DNA of 36,038 bases from an uncultured Planctomycetaceae bacterium (GTDB lineage Bacteria > Planctomycetota > Planctomycetia > Pirellulales > Pirellulaceae), in the NCBI GenBank assembly GCA_903927685.1, contig CAIYOB010000750.1, positions 1-36,038 on the forward strand. Direction: 5' to 3'. Position numbers and translations under genes: made by a program. The notes under the pieces were generated by a model, which saw only the letters and a list, made by a program, of their open reading frames with translations, searched no databases and was not told the origin of the DNA. Positions 9,387 through 18,200 of this stretch are shown here, piece after piece (the stretch's first letter is position 1; each line of letters starts with the position of its first letter).

Positions 9387-9452
9387 CCTGTCCGCGGCCC
9401 CGGGGCGGCAGTTGTCCAGGTTTGATATCGGCCCGGCGGTGCACCGGACAGG
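9387..9452 (+). repeat. Inverted repeat in the thuA leader
   Basis: CCTGTCCG (9387-9394) and CGGACAGG (9445-9452) are perfect 8-nt complements separated by 50 nt, between the candidate promoter and the start codon. The direct repeat ATCGGCCCGGC occurs at 9358-9368 and again at 9427-9437. Together they suggest a structured leader, or binding sites for a regulator. Confidence 0.4.
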
Positions 9453-9498
9453 CGATTCGAGCACTCTTTACCCGATTTCCGAGAGAGGAAGGTGTCGC

Positions 9499-10524
9499 GT
9501 GCGCAACATGACGATGGCAACGAGACTGGGCGGATTGGTTCTGGGAGCCTTGGCGTTCTACAGCGGCCTGGCGGCGTCGGCCGAGGATCCGTGGGTCGTC
9601 TATGAAGGCCAGGATGGGCCGGGCAAGGGCAAGCACATTGTGCTGGTCGGCGGCGACGAGGAGTACCGGTCCGAGGAATCCTTGCCGATGCTGGGCAAGA
9701 TCCTCGCGGTGCGCCATGGCTTCAAATGCACGGTGCTGTTCTCGATCAATCCCGAGGACGGGACGATCGATCCGCTCAACCAGAACAACATCCCCGGTCT
9801 ACAGGCCCTGCAGACCGCGGACATGCTGATCATCGCCTCGCGGTTCCGCGAACTGCCGGACAGCGAGATGAAGTACATCGACGAATACGTGAATTCGGGC
9901 AAGCCGATCCTGGGGCTCCGCACCGCGACCCATGCATTCAGTTACTCGAAGAACAAAGACAGCGCGTACCTGAAGTACGACTGGCGGAACAAGGACTGGC
10001 CGGGTGGATTCGGGCAGCAAGTCCTGGGCGAAACGTGGATCAACCACCACGGCAATCATCGCGTCGAGAGCACGCGCGGGGTGATCAACGACAAGTTCCA
10101 AGACCACCCGATGCTGAAGGGCGTCGCGGACATCTGGGGACCAACCGACGTCTACGGCATCAAGAACCTTGTCCCCGAAGCCCAGGTGCTGGTTTTTGGC
10201 CAAGTCTTGGAGGGCATGAACCCGACGGACAAGCCGGTGGTGGGCCCGAAGAACGATCCGATGATGCCGCTGGTCTGGACCAAGACCTTTACCGGCAGCC
10301 AAGGCAAGACGTCGCAGGTGATCTGCACCACGATGGGAGCGGCCGTGGATTTCGCCTGTGAAGACCTGCGCCGCCTGATCGTCAACGCCGCCTACTGGGC
10401 GACCGGTCTGGCCGACAAGATCCCCGCCAAAGCGTGCGTGGACACCGTCGGCCCGTACGAGCCGACGTTCTACGGCTTCGGCAACTTCAAGAAGGGCTTG
10501 AAGCCGGCGGATCTGAAACTGTAG
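9499..10524 (+). CDS. Secreted ThuA-domain protein
   Basis: A 341-residue ThuA-like protein of the trehalose-utilisation/class I glutamine amidotransferase-like fold, a family abundant in planctomycetes and often found beside sugar-degradation genes. An N-terminal signal peptide is clear: a hydrophobic run (LGGLVLGALAFYSGLAASA) followed by AED, so cleavage after ASA is likely and the protein works outside the cytoplasm. Characteristic segments are HIVLVGGDEEYRSEE, ADMLIIASRFRELP and GKPILGLRTATHAF. The exact reaction is not established for the family. GTG 9499 is preferred because GGAAGG ends six bases before it; ATG 9508 is the alternative. It is the first gene of the operon, with 37 nt to the ceramidase-like gene. 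Confidence 0.85.
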   Translation: MRNMTMATRLGGLVLGALAFYSGLAASAEDPWVVYEGQDGPGKGKHIVLVGGDEEYRSEESLPMLGKILAVRHGFKCTVLFSINPEDGTIDPLNQNNIPGLQALQTADMLIIASRFRELPDSEMKYIDEYVNSGKPILGLRTATHAFSYSKNKDSAYLKYDWRNKDWPGGFGQQVLGETWINHHGNHRVESTRGVINDKFQDHPMLKGVADIWGPTDVYGIKNLVPEAQVLVFGQVLEGMNPTDKPVVGPKNDPMMPLVWTKTFTGSQGKTSQVICTTMGAAVDFACEDLRRLIVNAAYWATGLADKIPAKACVDTVGPYEPTFYGFGNFKKGLKPADLKL

Positions 10525-10561
10525 CCGCCCCCGAGCCCGACCCCGACGAGGGCCCGAAGCC

Positions 10562-12022
10562 ATGAATCGTCTAGAACCCCCGCACAGCCGCTGCCTGGTC
10601 GGCGTCGCTCGCGGGGACATCACGCCGCCGGTCGGCATCTATCATCGCATGTGGGGCGCGGCCACGCACGACCGCTCGACGGGCGTGCATCGGCCGCTGA
10701 CGGCGACCGTGCTGTACCTGCAGAGCGTTGCGGCGGCCGACCAGTACCAGGTCGTCGTCGGCCTGGACCACTGCTTGCTGCGTCCGCAGGAGTTGCAGGA
10801 CCTGCGGGACCGCGTCTCGGCGGCGGCTGACCTGCCGGGCGAGCGATTCGTATTCTACTTTTCGCACACCCATGCCGCCGGTCTGCTGGGCTACGAGCGC
10901 TGCGACTTGCCCGGCGGCGACCTGATTCCGCCGTACCTGGAACGACTGGGGCACGACGTGGCTGCGTTGGCGCGCCGGGCGTGCGACACGAAGCAGCCGG
11001 CGTCCTTCGTTTACGGTCAAGGCCGTTGTCCGTTGGCGGCGAATCGGGACTACGAGGACGACCAGCGTCAGCAGCACGTCTGCGGCTTCGATCCGGAGGG
11101 CTCGGCCGACGACACGCTGGTCGTGGCCCGAATCACGGGCCCGGATGCTCGCACCCTGGCGACTGTCGTCAACTACGCTTGCCATCCCACGACCTTGGCC
11201 TGGGAGAACACGGTCATCAGCCCCGATTACGTCGGTGCCATGCGGGAACTGGTCGAATCCGCGACCGGCGCGCCGTGTTTGTTCCTGCAAGGCGCCTCGG
11301 GCGACTTGGGCCCGCGCGAGGGGTTCGTCGGTGACACGGCCGTGGCGGACCGGAACGGGCGGCAGTTGGGCCACGCGGCGATGGCAGCCATCGAAGCACT
11401 CCCGCCGCCGGATTCCGACTACGCATACGCCGGCCCAGTGGTGTCCGGCGCGACTTTGGGCATCTGGAAATACGTGCCCGCCGGCCCGGATCGCCGCCGG
11501 ACTGCGGAGGCGTGGCAAGTCTGCGAGTTCGTGGTTCCGCTGCCCTATCGCCAGGGCTTGCCGGACCCCGAGGAGACCCGCAGGCAGCAGGCCAGGTGGC
11601 AGCAGGAAGAGGCCGCCGCCCGGGCGGCGGGCGACGCCGTGCGTGCCCGCGATGCGCGGGCCATGACCGAGCGGATGACGCGCAGCCTGCTGCGTGTCGG
11701 CCACTTGCCGCCCGGCGACGGGTATCCCTACACCGTGCAATTGGCACGATTGGGGGACACCGTGTGGCTGGCGCTCAGCGGCGAACATTACAGCCTGCTG
11801 CAGCGAGAATTGCGACGGCGGTTCCCCCTGACCCCGATCCTCGTCGGCACCCTCGCCAACGGCTACGATGTCTCCTACTTACTGGACCAGGATTCCTTCG
11901 GCAAAGGCCTGTACCAGGAAGACGTCGCCGTCCTGGCCCGAGGCTCGCTGGAAACCCTGATCGAAGCCATCACCGCCAAACTGACGTCTCTACTCCCGCC
12001 CTCCCCGACCACGACCGCCTGA
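10562..12022 (+). CDS. Neutral/alkaline ceramidase-like protein
   Basis: A 486-residue protein with the layout of the neutral/alkaline non-lysosomal ceramidase N-terminal domain. ARGDITPPVG near the start is typical of the family. SHTHAAG (His102, His104) and NYACHPTTL (His208) correspond to zinc-binding segments of true ceramidases, and FLQGASGDLGPR to the conserved GD segment. There is no signal peptide, unlike secreted ceramidases, and the protein is shorter than the roughly 650-residue enzymes because the C-terminal Ig-like domain is absent. Amide hydrolysis is therefore plausible but the substrate is open; in this operon a sugar conjugate is as likely as a sphingolipid. GAGGG precedes the ATG. 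The stop codon lies inside the first unit of the heptamer array that leads into the next gene. Confidence 0.8.
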   Translation: MNRLEPPHSRCLVGVARGDITPPVGIYHRMWGAATHDRSTGVHRPLTATVLYLQSVAAADQYQVVVGLDHCLLRPQELQDLRDRVSAAADLPGERFVFYFSHTHAAGLLGYERCDLPGGDLIPPYLERLGHDVAALARRACDTKQPASFVYGQGRCPLAANRDYEDDQRQQHVCGFDPEGSADDTLVVARITGPDARTLATVVNYACHPTTLAWENTVISPDYVGAMRELVESATGAPCLFLQGASGDLGPREGFVGDTAVADRNGRQLGHAAMAAIEALPPPDSDYAYAGPVVSGATLGIWKYVPAGPDRRRTAEAWQVCEFVVPLPYRQGLPDPEETRRQQARWQQEEAAARAAGDAVRARDARAMTERMTRSLLRVGHLPPGDGYPYTVQLARLGDTVWLALSGEHYSLLQRELRRRFPLTPILVGTLANGYDVSYLLDQDSFGKGLYQEDVAVLARGSLETLIEAITAKLTSLLPPSPTTTA

Positions 12023-12068
12023 CAACTGACAACGGACAACTGACAACTGACCAGTGACAACTGACCAC
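12020..12068 (+). repeat. Heptanucleotide tandem array, 7 units of TGACAAC
   Basis: Seven consecutive 7-nt units fill the whole junction between the ceramidase-like and dehydratase genes. Four are exactly TGACAAC and three differ at one or two bases (GGACAAC, TGACCAG, TGACCAC). The first unit includes the TGA stop of the upstream gene and the last ends one base before ATG 12070, so no purine-rich ribosome-binding site is present. Confidence 0.95.
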
Positions 12069-12069
12069 C

Positions 12070-13248
12070 ATGAAAATCACCCACATCGAGACGTTTGTCT
12101 GTCATGCCCGGATGCGGAACTGGGTGTTTGTCAAAGTGCTGACGGATCAACCGGGACTGTTCGGCTGGGGCGAAGCGACGCTGGAGTGGCACACGCGGGC
12201 CGTGGTGGGCGCGGTGCAGGATCTGGCGGAACTGGTTGTGGGCGAGGATCCACGGCGAATCGAGCACCTGTGGCAGATGATGTACCGCCAGCACTTCTGG
12301 CACGGGCACGGGATCGTGCGTGCGACGGCGATCGCCGGAATCGACTTGGCGCTGTGGGACATCGCCGGCAAGGTCGCCGGGATGCCGTGTTCCCAGCTGT
12401 GGGGCGGCCCCGTCCGGGACTACGTGCGGACGTACTGCCACCTGGGTGGCGGGCGGATGGAGGATTTCTACGAGACGTCCGTTGAAGACGCCCGCAAGTT
12501 TGGCGACTTGGCGCGTCAGGCGGTCGAGGACGGGTTCACGGCCTTCAAGGCGATGGCGGTTCCGCCGACGATGCCGATCGAGGGCTTGCGTCCGATCCGG
12601 CTGGCCGAAGCCGCGGTCCAGTCCATGCGAGAAGCGGTCGGCGACGGGATCGACATCATGGTTGACTGCCACGCCCGGCCGTCACCTGCGATGGGGCTGA
12701 AGTTCGGCCAGGCGCTCGATCCGTACGGGCTGTACTTCTTCGAAGAGCCCTGCTGGCCGGAGAGCATCGAGGGGTTGGCGATGATCAACCAGGCGCTCAC
12801 GACCCCTGTGGCGACCGGCGAGCGGATTACGGAACTCACGTATTTTCGCCAGCTGTTCGCCCAGCGGGGCTGCGAGATCTGCCAACTGGACATCACGCAT
12901 TGCGGTGGCTTGACCGCCGCCCGCCGCATCGCCGCGCTGGCCGATGCGCATCGCATCGCGCTGGCGCCGCACAACCCGCAGGGTCCCGTCAGCACGGCTG
13001 CGTCCCTGGAATTCGGTTTCTCCCAGCCCAGTTACATTATCTGCGAGACCGTCCACGGTGACGTGCCTTGGCGGGCGGATGTGGTGAACGAGGGATTCAC
13101 CGTCGAGCCTCGGGGCCGCATCGTGCGTCCCAACACACGTCCCGGCTTGGGGATCTCGATCAACGAAGACGAGGTCCGCAAACACCCGTTCCAGCAGGAA
13201 GTCCTGCAACGCGTGTTTTACCCCGACGGCGGCGTCGGGGAATGGTGA
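12070..13248 (+). CDS. Enolase-superfamily sugar-acid dehydratase, D-galactonate dehydratase-like
   Basis: A 392-residue mandelate racemase/muconate lactonizing family protein. Metal ligands are Asp199 (VDCH), Glu225 (FFEEP) and Glu251 (ATGER), with catalytic His201 and His301 (APHNPQGP). The spacings D+2, D+26, +26 and +50 are the same as in E. coli DgoD (Asp183, His185, Glu209, Glu235, His285, from memory). The enzyme should dehydrate an aldonic acid to a 2-keto-3-deoxy acid in the cytoplasm. Its neighbours fit: the next gene encodes a pyruvate-lyase-family aldolase. The substrate could be galactonate or a related acid; family membership alone does not settle it. Start ATG 12070 follows the heptamer array with no Shine-Dalgarno, so translation may depend on coupling to the upstream gene. 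Confidence 0.88.
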   Translation: MKITHIETFVCHARMRNWVFVKVLTDQPGLFGWGEATLEWHTRAVVGAVQDLAELVVGEDPRRIEHLWQMMYRQHFWHGHGIVRATAIAGIDLALWDIAGKVAGMPCSQLWGGPVRDYVRTYCHLGGGRMEDFYETSVEDARKFGDLARQAVEDGFTAFKAMAVPPTMPIEGLRPIRLAEAAVQSMREAVGDGIDIMVDCHARPSPAMGLKFGQALDPYGLYFFEEPCWPESIEGLAMINQALTTPVATGERITELTYFRQLFAQRGCEICQLDITHCGGLTAARRIAALADAHRIALAPHNPQGPVSTAASLEFGFSQPSYIICETVHGDVPWRADVVNEGFTVEPRGRIVRPNTRPGLGISINEDEVRKHPFQQEVLQRVFYPDGGVGEW

Positions 13249-13260
13249 CGGGGACAGGAA

Positions 13261-13332
13261 GTCAGACCTGTCAGATACGTCGGACCTGTCAGACACGTCG
13301 GACCTGTCGGACCCCTCAGACACGTCAGAACC
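13261..13332 (+). repeat. Nonanucleotide tandem array, 8 units near GTCRGACMY
   Basis: Eight consecutive 9-nt units (for example GTCAGACCT, GTCGGACCT, GTCAGACAC) lie in the 100-nt junction between the dehydratase and aldolase genes. Each keeps a (G/C)TC[AG]GA core, with most variation in the last three bases. The array ends just before the Shine-Dalgarno GGAGG (13335-13339) of the aldolase gene. Read in one frame it would give Ser-Asp-x repeats, but no gene uses that frame. Confidence 0.95.
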
Positions 13333-13348
13333 CCGGAGGCTTCGAACC

Positions 13349-14266
13349 ATGCCCAAATCTTTGACCGGCGTCCTGCCGATCGTCCATACGCCTTTTCTGC
13401 CGGACGATTCGATCGACACCGCCAGTCTGCGGCGGGAGATCGATTGGGCGCTGCATACCGGTGCGGACGGCGTATGCACGGGGATGGTGTCGGAGCTGTT
13501 GCGTCTCACGTGTCGCGAGCGGATCGAATTGACGGCGACGATCGCGGATTGGAATGCCGGCCGGGGCGTCGTGGTCGCGGGAGTCGGTGCCGAAAGCACC
13601 AAGCAGGCACTCGAGTACGCCCGTGCCGCGCGGGCGGCCGGTTGCGACGCGGTGATGGCCATTCCCCCGGTTTCGACGGCCCTGCCTGACGCGCCGTTGT
13701 TTGAGTATTTTGCCACGTTGGCCGAGGGCGTCGAACTGCCGCTGATCGTTCAGGACGCGTCGGGTTACGTCGGCCGGCCGATTCCGCTGGAGATTTGCGT
13801 TCAGTTGTTGGACCGATTCGGGCCGGACAAGATCTTGTTCAAGCCGGAGGCGAATCCCGTCGGCCCGCGGCTGTCGGCGTTGCGGGAGGTCAGCGGGGAA
13901 CGGGCGCGGATCTTCGACGGCTCGGGCGGCATCGCGCTGGTCGACTGCTATCGCCGCGGGATTGTCGGGACCATGCCGGGGATGGAGTTTCTGGCGGGCG
14001 TAGTGGCATTGTGGCGTGCACTGCAAAATGGCGACGAGCAGGCGACTTACCGCCTGTATTTCCCGATCTGCGCGCTGGTCAGTCTGCAGTTGCAGGCCGG
14101 CTTGGACGGGTTTCTAGCCGTCGAGAAGTACGTGCTGGCCAAACGCGGCCTGTTCGACCACGACGTGCGCCGCAAGCCCTACGCCTGGGAATTGGATGAC
14201 CAAACGCGGCAGGAACTGGATCGGCTGCTGGGACATTTGGAGGCGGCTCTGGCCGCATCACCATGA
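13349..14266 (+). CDS. DHDPS/N-acetylneuraminate lyase-family aldolase
   Basis: A 305-residue TIM-barrel protein of the class I pyruvate-lyase family. Lys165 in ILFKPEA is the expected Schiff-base lysine and Tyr140 (SGYVG) the likely partner tyrosine; their 25-residue spacing is closer to 2-keto-3-deoxygluconate aldolase than to DapA. The opening GVLPIVHTPF and the segment GTMPGMEF are typical of the family. With the upstream dehydratase it can be inferred to cleave a 2-keto-3-deoxy sugar acid to pyruvate and an aldehyde. A housekeeping DapA role is less likely in this context. GGAGG lies nine bases before ATG 13349. The stop overlaps the next start (ATGA), so the two are translationally coupled. 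Confidence 0.85.
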   Translation: MPKSLTGVLPIVHTPFLPDDSIDTASLRREIDWALHTGADGVCTGMVSELLRLTCRERIELTATIADWNAGRGVVVAGVGAESTKQALEYARAARAAGCDAVMAIPPVSTALPDAPLFEYFATLAEGVELPLIVQDASGYVGRPIPLEICVQLLDRFGPDKILFKPEANPVGPRLSALREVSGERARIFDGSGGIALVDCYRRGIVGTMPGMEFLAGVVALWRALQNGDEQATYRLYFPICALVSLQLQAGLDGFLAVEKYVLAKRGLFDHDVRRKPYAWELDDQTRQELDRLLGHLEAALAASP

Positions 14267-14934
14267 TCGAATTGGGGATCGAAAGCCGTCTGCCGGGGCT
14301 GACGGTGGCGCTGGTGGAATGCCACGGCGTGCAGCTCGGCGAGGCTTCGGCCGAGTTGCGGCAGGAGTGCGCGGAGGCTGTCCAGGCTGCCGCGCGAGGC
14401 GACCTGGCGGGTGGCGACGCACGGCGTCAGGCGATTCGAAGCTTGTTGCGGAGCGGTGGATTCAAGCCGTCCGGACGCAACAAGCCGGCGCAGGAGTATC
14501 TGTTGCGAACGGCATTGGAGGAAGGGGTGTTACCGTCAATCTCCAATGCCGTCGATCTGATCAACCTCGTCTCCTTACGTTCCGGGCTGCCGATTTCGCT
14601 GGTCTCGCTGGATCGCCTTGGCACCCGCTTGTCGTTGCGAGTCGGCGCAGCCGGCGAGCGATTCGTGTTCAACCGCACGGGGCAGGAGCTGGATGTCGAA
14701 GGGCTGCTGTGCATCTGCGTTGACGGCGACGGCGGAGCGGAACCGGTCGGAAGTCCGGTCAAGGACTCCATGCGGGCCAAGGTTACCGACCATGACAGCC
14801 ATCTCTTGGCTTGTATTTACGGGTCGAAGACGGCGGTCACGGGCGAGGAACTCGGCGTCTGGGCCGAGGAGCTGAGCCGAGGATTCCGTCAGTTCTGCGG
14901 GGCAAGTCGGACCGAAACCGCCGTTCTGGGCTGA
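14263..14934 (+). CDS. Solo B3/4-domain protein (PheT tRNA-binding-like)
   Basis: A 223-residue protein matching the stand-alone B3/4 domain family (COG3382), related to the editing region of phenylalanyl-tRNA synthetase beta. The signature FKPSGRNKPAQEYLLR is followed by PSISNAVDLINLVSL and PISLVSLDRLG. Stand-alone copies are generally annotated as binding aminoacyl-tRNA or amino acids; no reaction is firmly assigned. There is no signal peptide, so it is cytoplasmic. The start overlaps the aldolase stop by four bases, placing it firmly in the sugar-acid operon, which is an odd setting for a tRNA-related domain. It is the last gene before a 321-nt gap. Confidence 0.85.
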   Translation: MIELGIESRLPGLTVALVECHGVQLGEASAELRQECAEAVQAAARGDLAGGDARRQAIRSLLRSGGFKPSGRNKPAQEYLLRTALEEGVLPSISNAVDLINLVSLRSGLPISLVSLDRLGTRLSLRVGAAGERFVFNRTGQELDVEGLLCICVDGDGGAEPVGSPVKDSMRAKVTDHDSHLLACIYGSKTAVTGEELGVWAEELSRGFRQFCGASRTETAVLG

Positions 14935-15255
14935 TCCAGACTGGGTTCCGGTTCTGACGGGCAGCTAGAACGTATGGACAGGACGCAAAACCTGACGTAG
15001 GACTATAAGACACAACAGCTTGCGTCATTTGGAGAGGGAACTCCGACACATCGCGACTCGTCCCAAGCATACCCGGTCATCGTGACTGGGGCGATCGCCG
15101 TATCGACTCGGTTATCGCCTCGGCAACCAACATTTTGACGGCGTTGCCGGAGTCCAGTAGTATATTGGAAATTTGGTCTGTTTCGGGACTTGCGTCAAGG
15201 ATCCCCTGCTGGCTCGGCGTTCATTGCGGCCCATCCGTTATCAAGGTAGGCGAAT
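14935..15255 (+). other. Intergenic region before the giant surface-protein gene
   Basis: No gene is seen. The gap holds the palindrome GGCGATCGCC (15090-15099), a good promoter match at 15135-15163, and the Shine-Dalgarno AAGGTAGG (15243-15250) five bases before ATG 15256. No clear terminator for the upstream operon was found. Confidence 0.6.
15135..15163 (+). promoter_or_regulatory. Probable sigma70-type promoter of the giant gene
   Basis: TTGACG (15135-15140), a 17-nt spacer and TAGTAT (15158-15163) match the housekeeping consensus at five and four or five bases. The expected transcript would have a leader of about 85 nt. The overlapping TATATT gives an alternative -10 with a poor 20-nt spacer. 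Confidence 0.5.
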
Positions 15256-18200
15256 ATGTCATCACCTGCGTTTCCCGCTCCTTCCCAGGACAGAAAGACC
15301 AGAAAACACCGTCAGCGGGCCATTCAGCGGTTGCGTCGGCAGAGGCAGCTGGTTTTCGAGTCCTTGGAGGATCGCCGTGTCCTGGCCTCGATTTCCGGGC
15401 AAGTCGTGTTCGATTTCGATGGCGACGCCGTCCTGGAACAGCATGAGCCGGGCCTGCCGGGTTGGCAGATCTACGTTGACAGCAATAACAACGAGCAATA
15501 CGACGATGGCGAGTTGACGGCGGTAACAGATGCCAATGGCGAGTATGAATTGAGCGACTTGCCGGTCGGATTCTACACCCTGCGCCGCGTCCCGCAGGCC
15601 GGCTGGCAGCAGACGTTTCCATCCGGAATTGGCAAGCACACGGTCAACATCCGCAACGCGACGCAAGAGGTTGCGGGCATCGATTTCGCCCAGCAGCGGC
15701 TGTTCACGCCGTTTGCCGCGGGCAACCTGCTGATCACCCGCAGCAGTTTCCTCGATAACGACTTGCTGATGGAATACACGCCGGACGGCCAATTGGTCCA
15801 GGCGCTGGTCATTCCCGGCTCCGAAGATCAGAGCCGGCTGATCGCCAAAGACCTGGTGTTGGACAGCCAGGGCAATGTGCAGGTTTTCAATGGTTATGAC
15901 GACGTCCGGCTGACCACCTTCGACTCGATCACGGCGACTTTCTCCGACACCGACGTCCTGGACTGGGACATGGGGAAGACGTTTGACCAGTGGGGCGACA
16001 TGGCGGCCTTTGGGCCGTACATCTTCGCCAACGAGCAGGTCGCGGACGGCGGCACGGCCAATGGCGTGATCCGGTTCAACGTCAGCGACCTGACTTATCA
16101 GCGGTTCTCCGGTGGATTCGGCCTGCCGACGGATCTGACGATCGGTCGGGACGGCCTGCTGTACACGCTGAACGCGACGGTCAACAACACCACGGTTCTG
16201 GTCCATCATCCCGAGACCATGTCGCTGGTCCGGGCCTTCAACATCGGCCAGCGATTGCAGTCGATCGCGGTCGACGCGAATGGAGAAATCTACGCCGTCA
16301 CCGACACGGGGTTGAAGCACTACCAGGCCGACGGCACGCCTGTCCCGGTCACGACCGCTGTGAACGGATTGGATATTGCCATCAGCCACGACAACCACTT
16401 GGTGGTCACCAGCGACGTCCGCGTGACGCTGCTGGACGCGGCGTTACTGGGCGCCGAGGACGGCAGCGCGGCAATTCTGGCTTCCTTCCCCATCGTGGGC
16501 AGCGTCGCCGAGAATTTCCTCTCGTTTGCCGCGTTCGTCCAGGATCCCGTGGGCAGTTCGCAGGCGGGTGGGGGAATTGACTACGGCGTGCTGTTTCCCG
16601 GTGACATTCTGGTCAGCAATTCGCCGCTGACCGGCGGCGTTCCCCAGTTGCTCGAGTACACCGTGTTTGGGCAACTGGTCCGTCAGCACGATCTTCCGGT
16701 CCCCGAGGCGGGCGGCGCTCGCGATCTGGTAACCGATGCGCAGGGCAACGTGCGCATCTTCAACGGCACGTTTGAGCCGCGGCTGACGACCTACGATTCG
16801 CATGCCGCCGGATTCGTCGCGGATGACATTCAATTCGCGGGCTGGAGCACTGCGGACGTACCGACCCAGGGCGGAATCGCCTCGTACCGCAACTACCTGT
16901 ACGCGACGGACACCAAGACGCAGGACGACGCGCGGACCGAGCGGGGGATCGTGCGCTACAACCTGGCGACGGAGACGTTCGAGCGGTTCCACAGCGAACA
17001 CGGCGACATCATCGACTTGAACATCGGCCTGGACGGCTTGCTGTACACGCTGGGGCCGGCCGACAAGCCGATCGGCACGGTGGTGCGTCAATACGACCCC
17101 GTGACGATGCAGTTGCTGAAGACCATTTCGCTGCCGTCGAACCGGCGGGCGATCGCGGTGGATGCCAATGGCGACATCTATGCCGCCAATCCGGACATCC
17201 AACGCTATACCGTGAACAGCGTCATCAATGCTGCCATGGCGGTGGGCCAGCCGCTGAGCGATCGCGGGCTGGGCGAACTGAGCGACATCGACCTCGACGC
17301 GGACGGGCGGCTGTTGGCCGCCTATACCAACGGCCACATCCTGGTGACCGACCGCAACTTCACGGCTGTGTTCACGTTCCTCACCCAGGCCTCCGACGGC
17401 AGGAACTTTGCCGCCTTCGTTTCGCCCGCCCGGCCGCTGCCGAGCGCCCGGTGGGACCAATTCACCGTCGAGCAGGCCAGCACCAATAACGAATTGGACG
17501 TCCTGGCCAACGACACCGTGTCCTCGTTGGGAGTCGCTTCGGTGGCGGGCGTGGGCGTCCCGGACTCCGGCGGCTCGGCCAGCGCCGCGGGCAGTGTCTT
17601 GGTCAGCTACTCGCCGGCCCAGAGTCCCGACTTTGTCGGCACCGAGACGTTCACCTACACGCTGAGCGACGGGCTGGGCGGCACCGATCAGGGACTGGTC
17701 CAGGTCACGGTCGAGGGGAGCGGCAACTACCTGGCGGTGGACGACGCGTACGTGACTTCGGAAGACGCCGTGCTCCCGCTGGACGTGACGGCCAATTTCG
17801 GTGTGCTCGTCAACGACGGCCGGCCCGACATCTTTCCCGTCCTGACGCCGGGAAATGTGCTCGTGACCCACTCGCCGACGGGCAGCAGCGGAGCCGCTCT
17901 GCTGCAGGAATACACGCCGACCGGGACGCTGGTGCGGAGCATCCAGTTACCCAGTTTCTCCGGGGCCAGCGCCGACGTCCGGGACGTGCTCGTCGACCGG
18001 CAGGGGAACATCCAGGTCTTCAACGGCACGCTCCAGCCCCGCTTGACGACGTACGATCCGGTCGCCGACACGCTGACACAGACCACGTTCGACAAGTGGA
18101 ACACGGCCGAGGAAAAGTCCGGCGGCGGTCTGGCAGCCTGGAAGAACTTTGTGTTCGTGCCCGATCAGCTGCAATCCGGCGAGAATCCCCTGACGGACGC

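Noticed and set aside
13261..13332. CRISPR array or Ser-Asp repeat protein
   Set aside because: Units are 9 nt without spacers, and no gene with a ribosome-binding site uses the Ser-Asp frame.
13349..14266. Housekeeping dapA
   Set aside because: Family fold and Schiff-base lysine are present, but the Tyr-Lys spacing and dehydratase neighbour fit sugar-acid catabolism better.
15090..15099. GGCGATCGCC as a HIP1-like repeat
   Set aside because: It contains the octamer GCGATCGC known from cyanobacteria, but one copy in a GC-rich gap can occur by chance.
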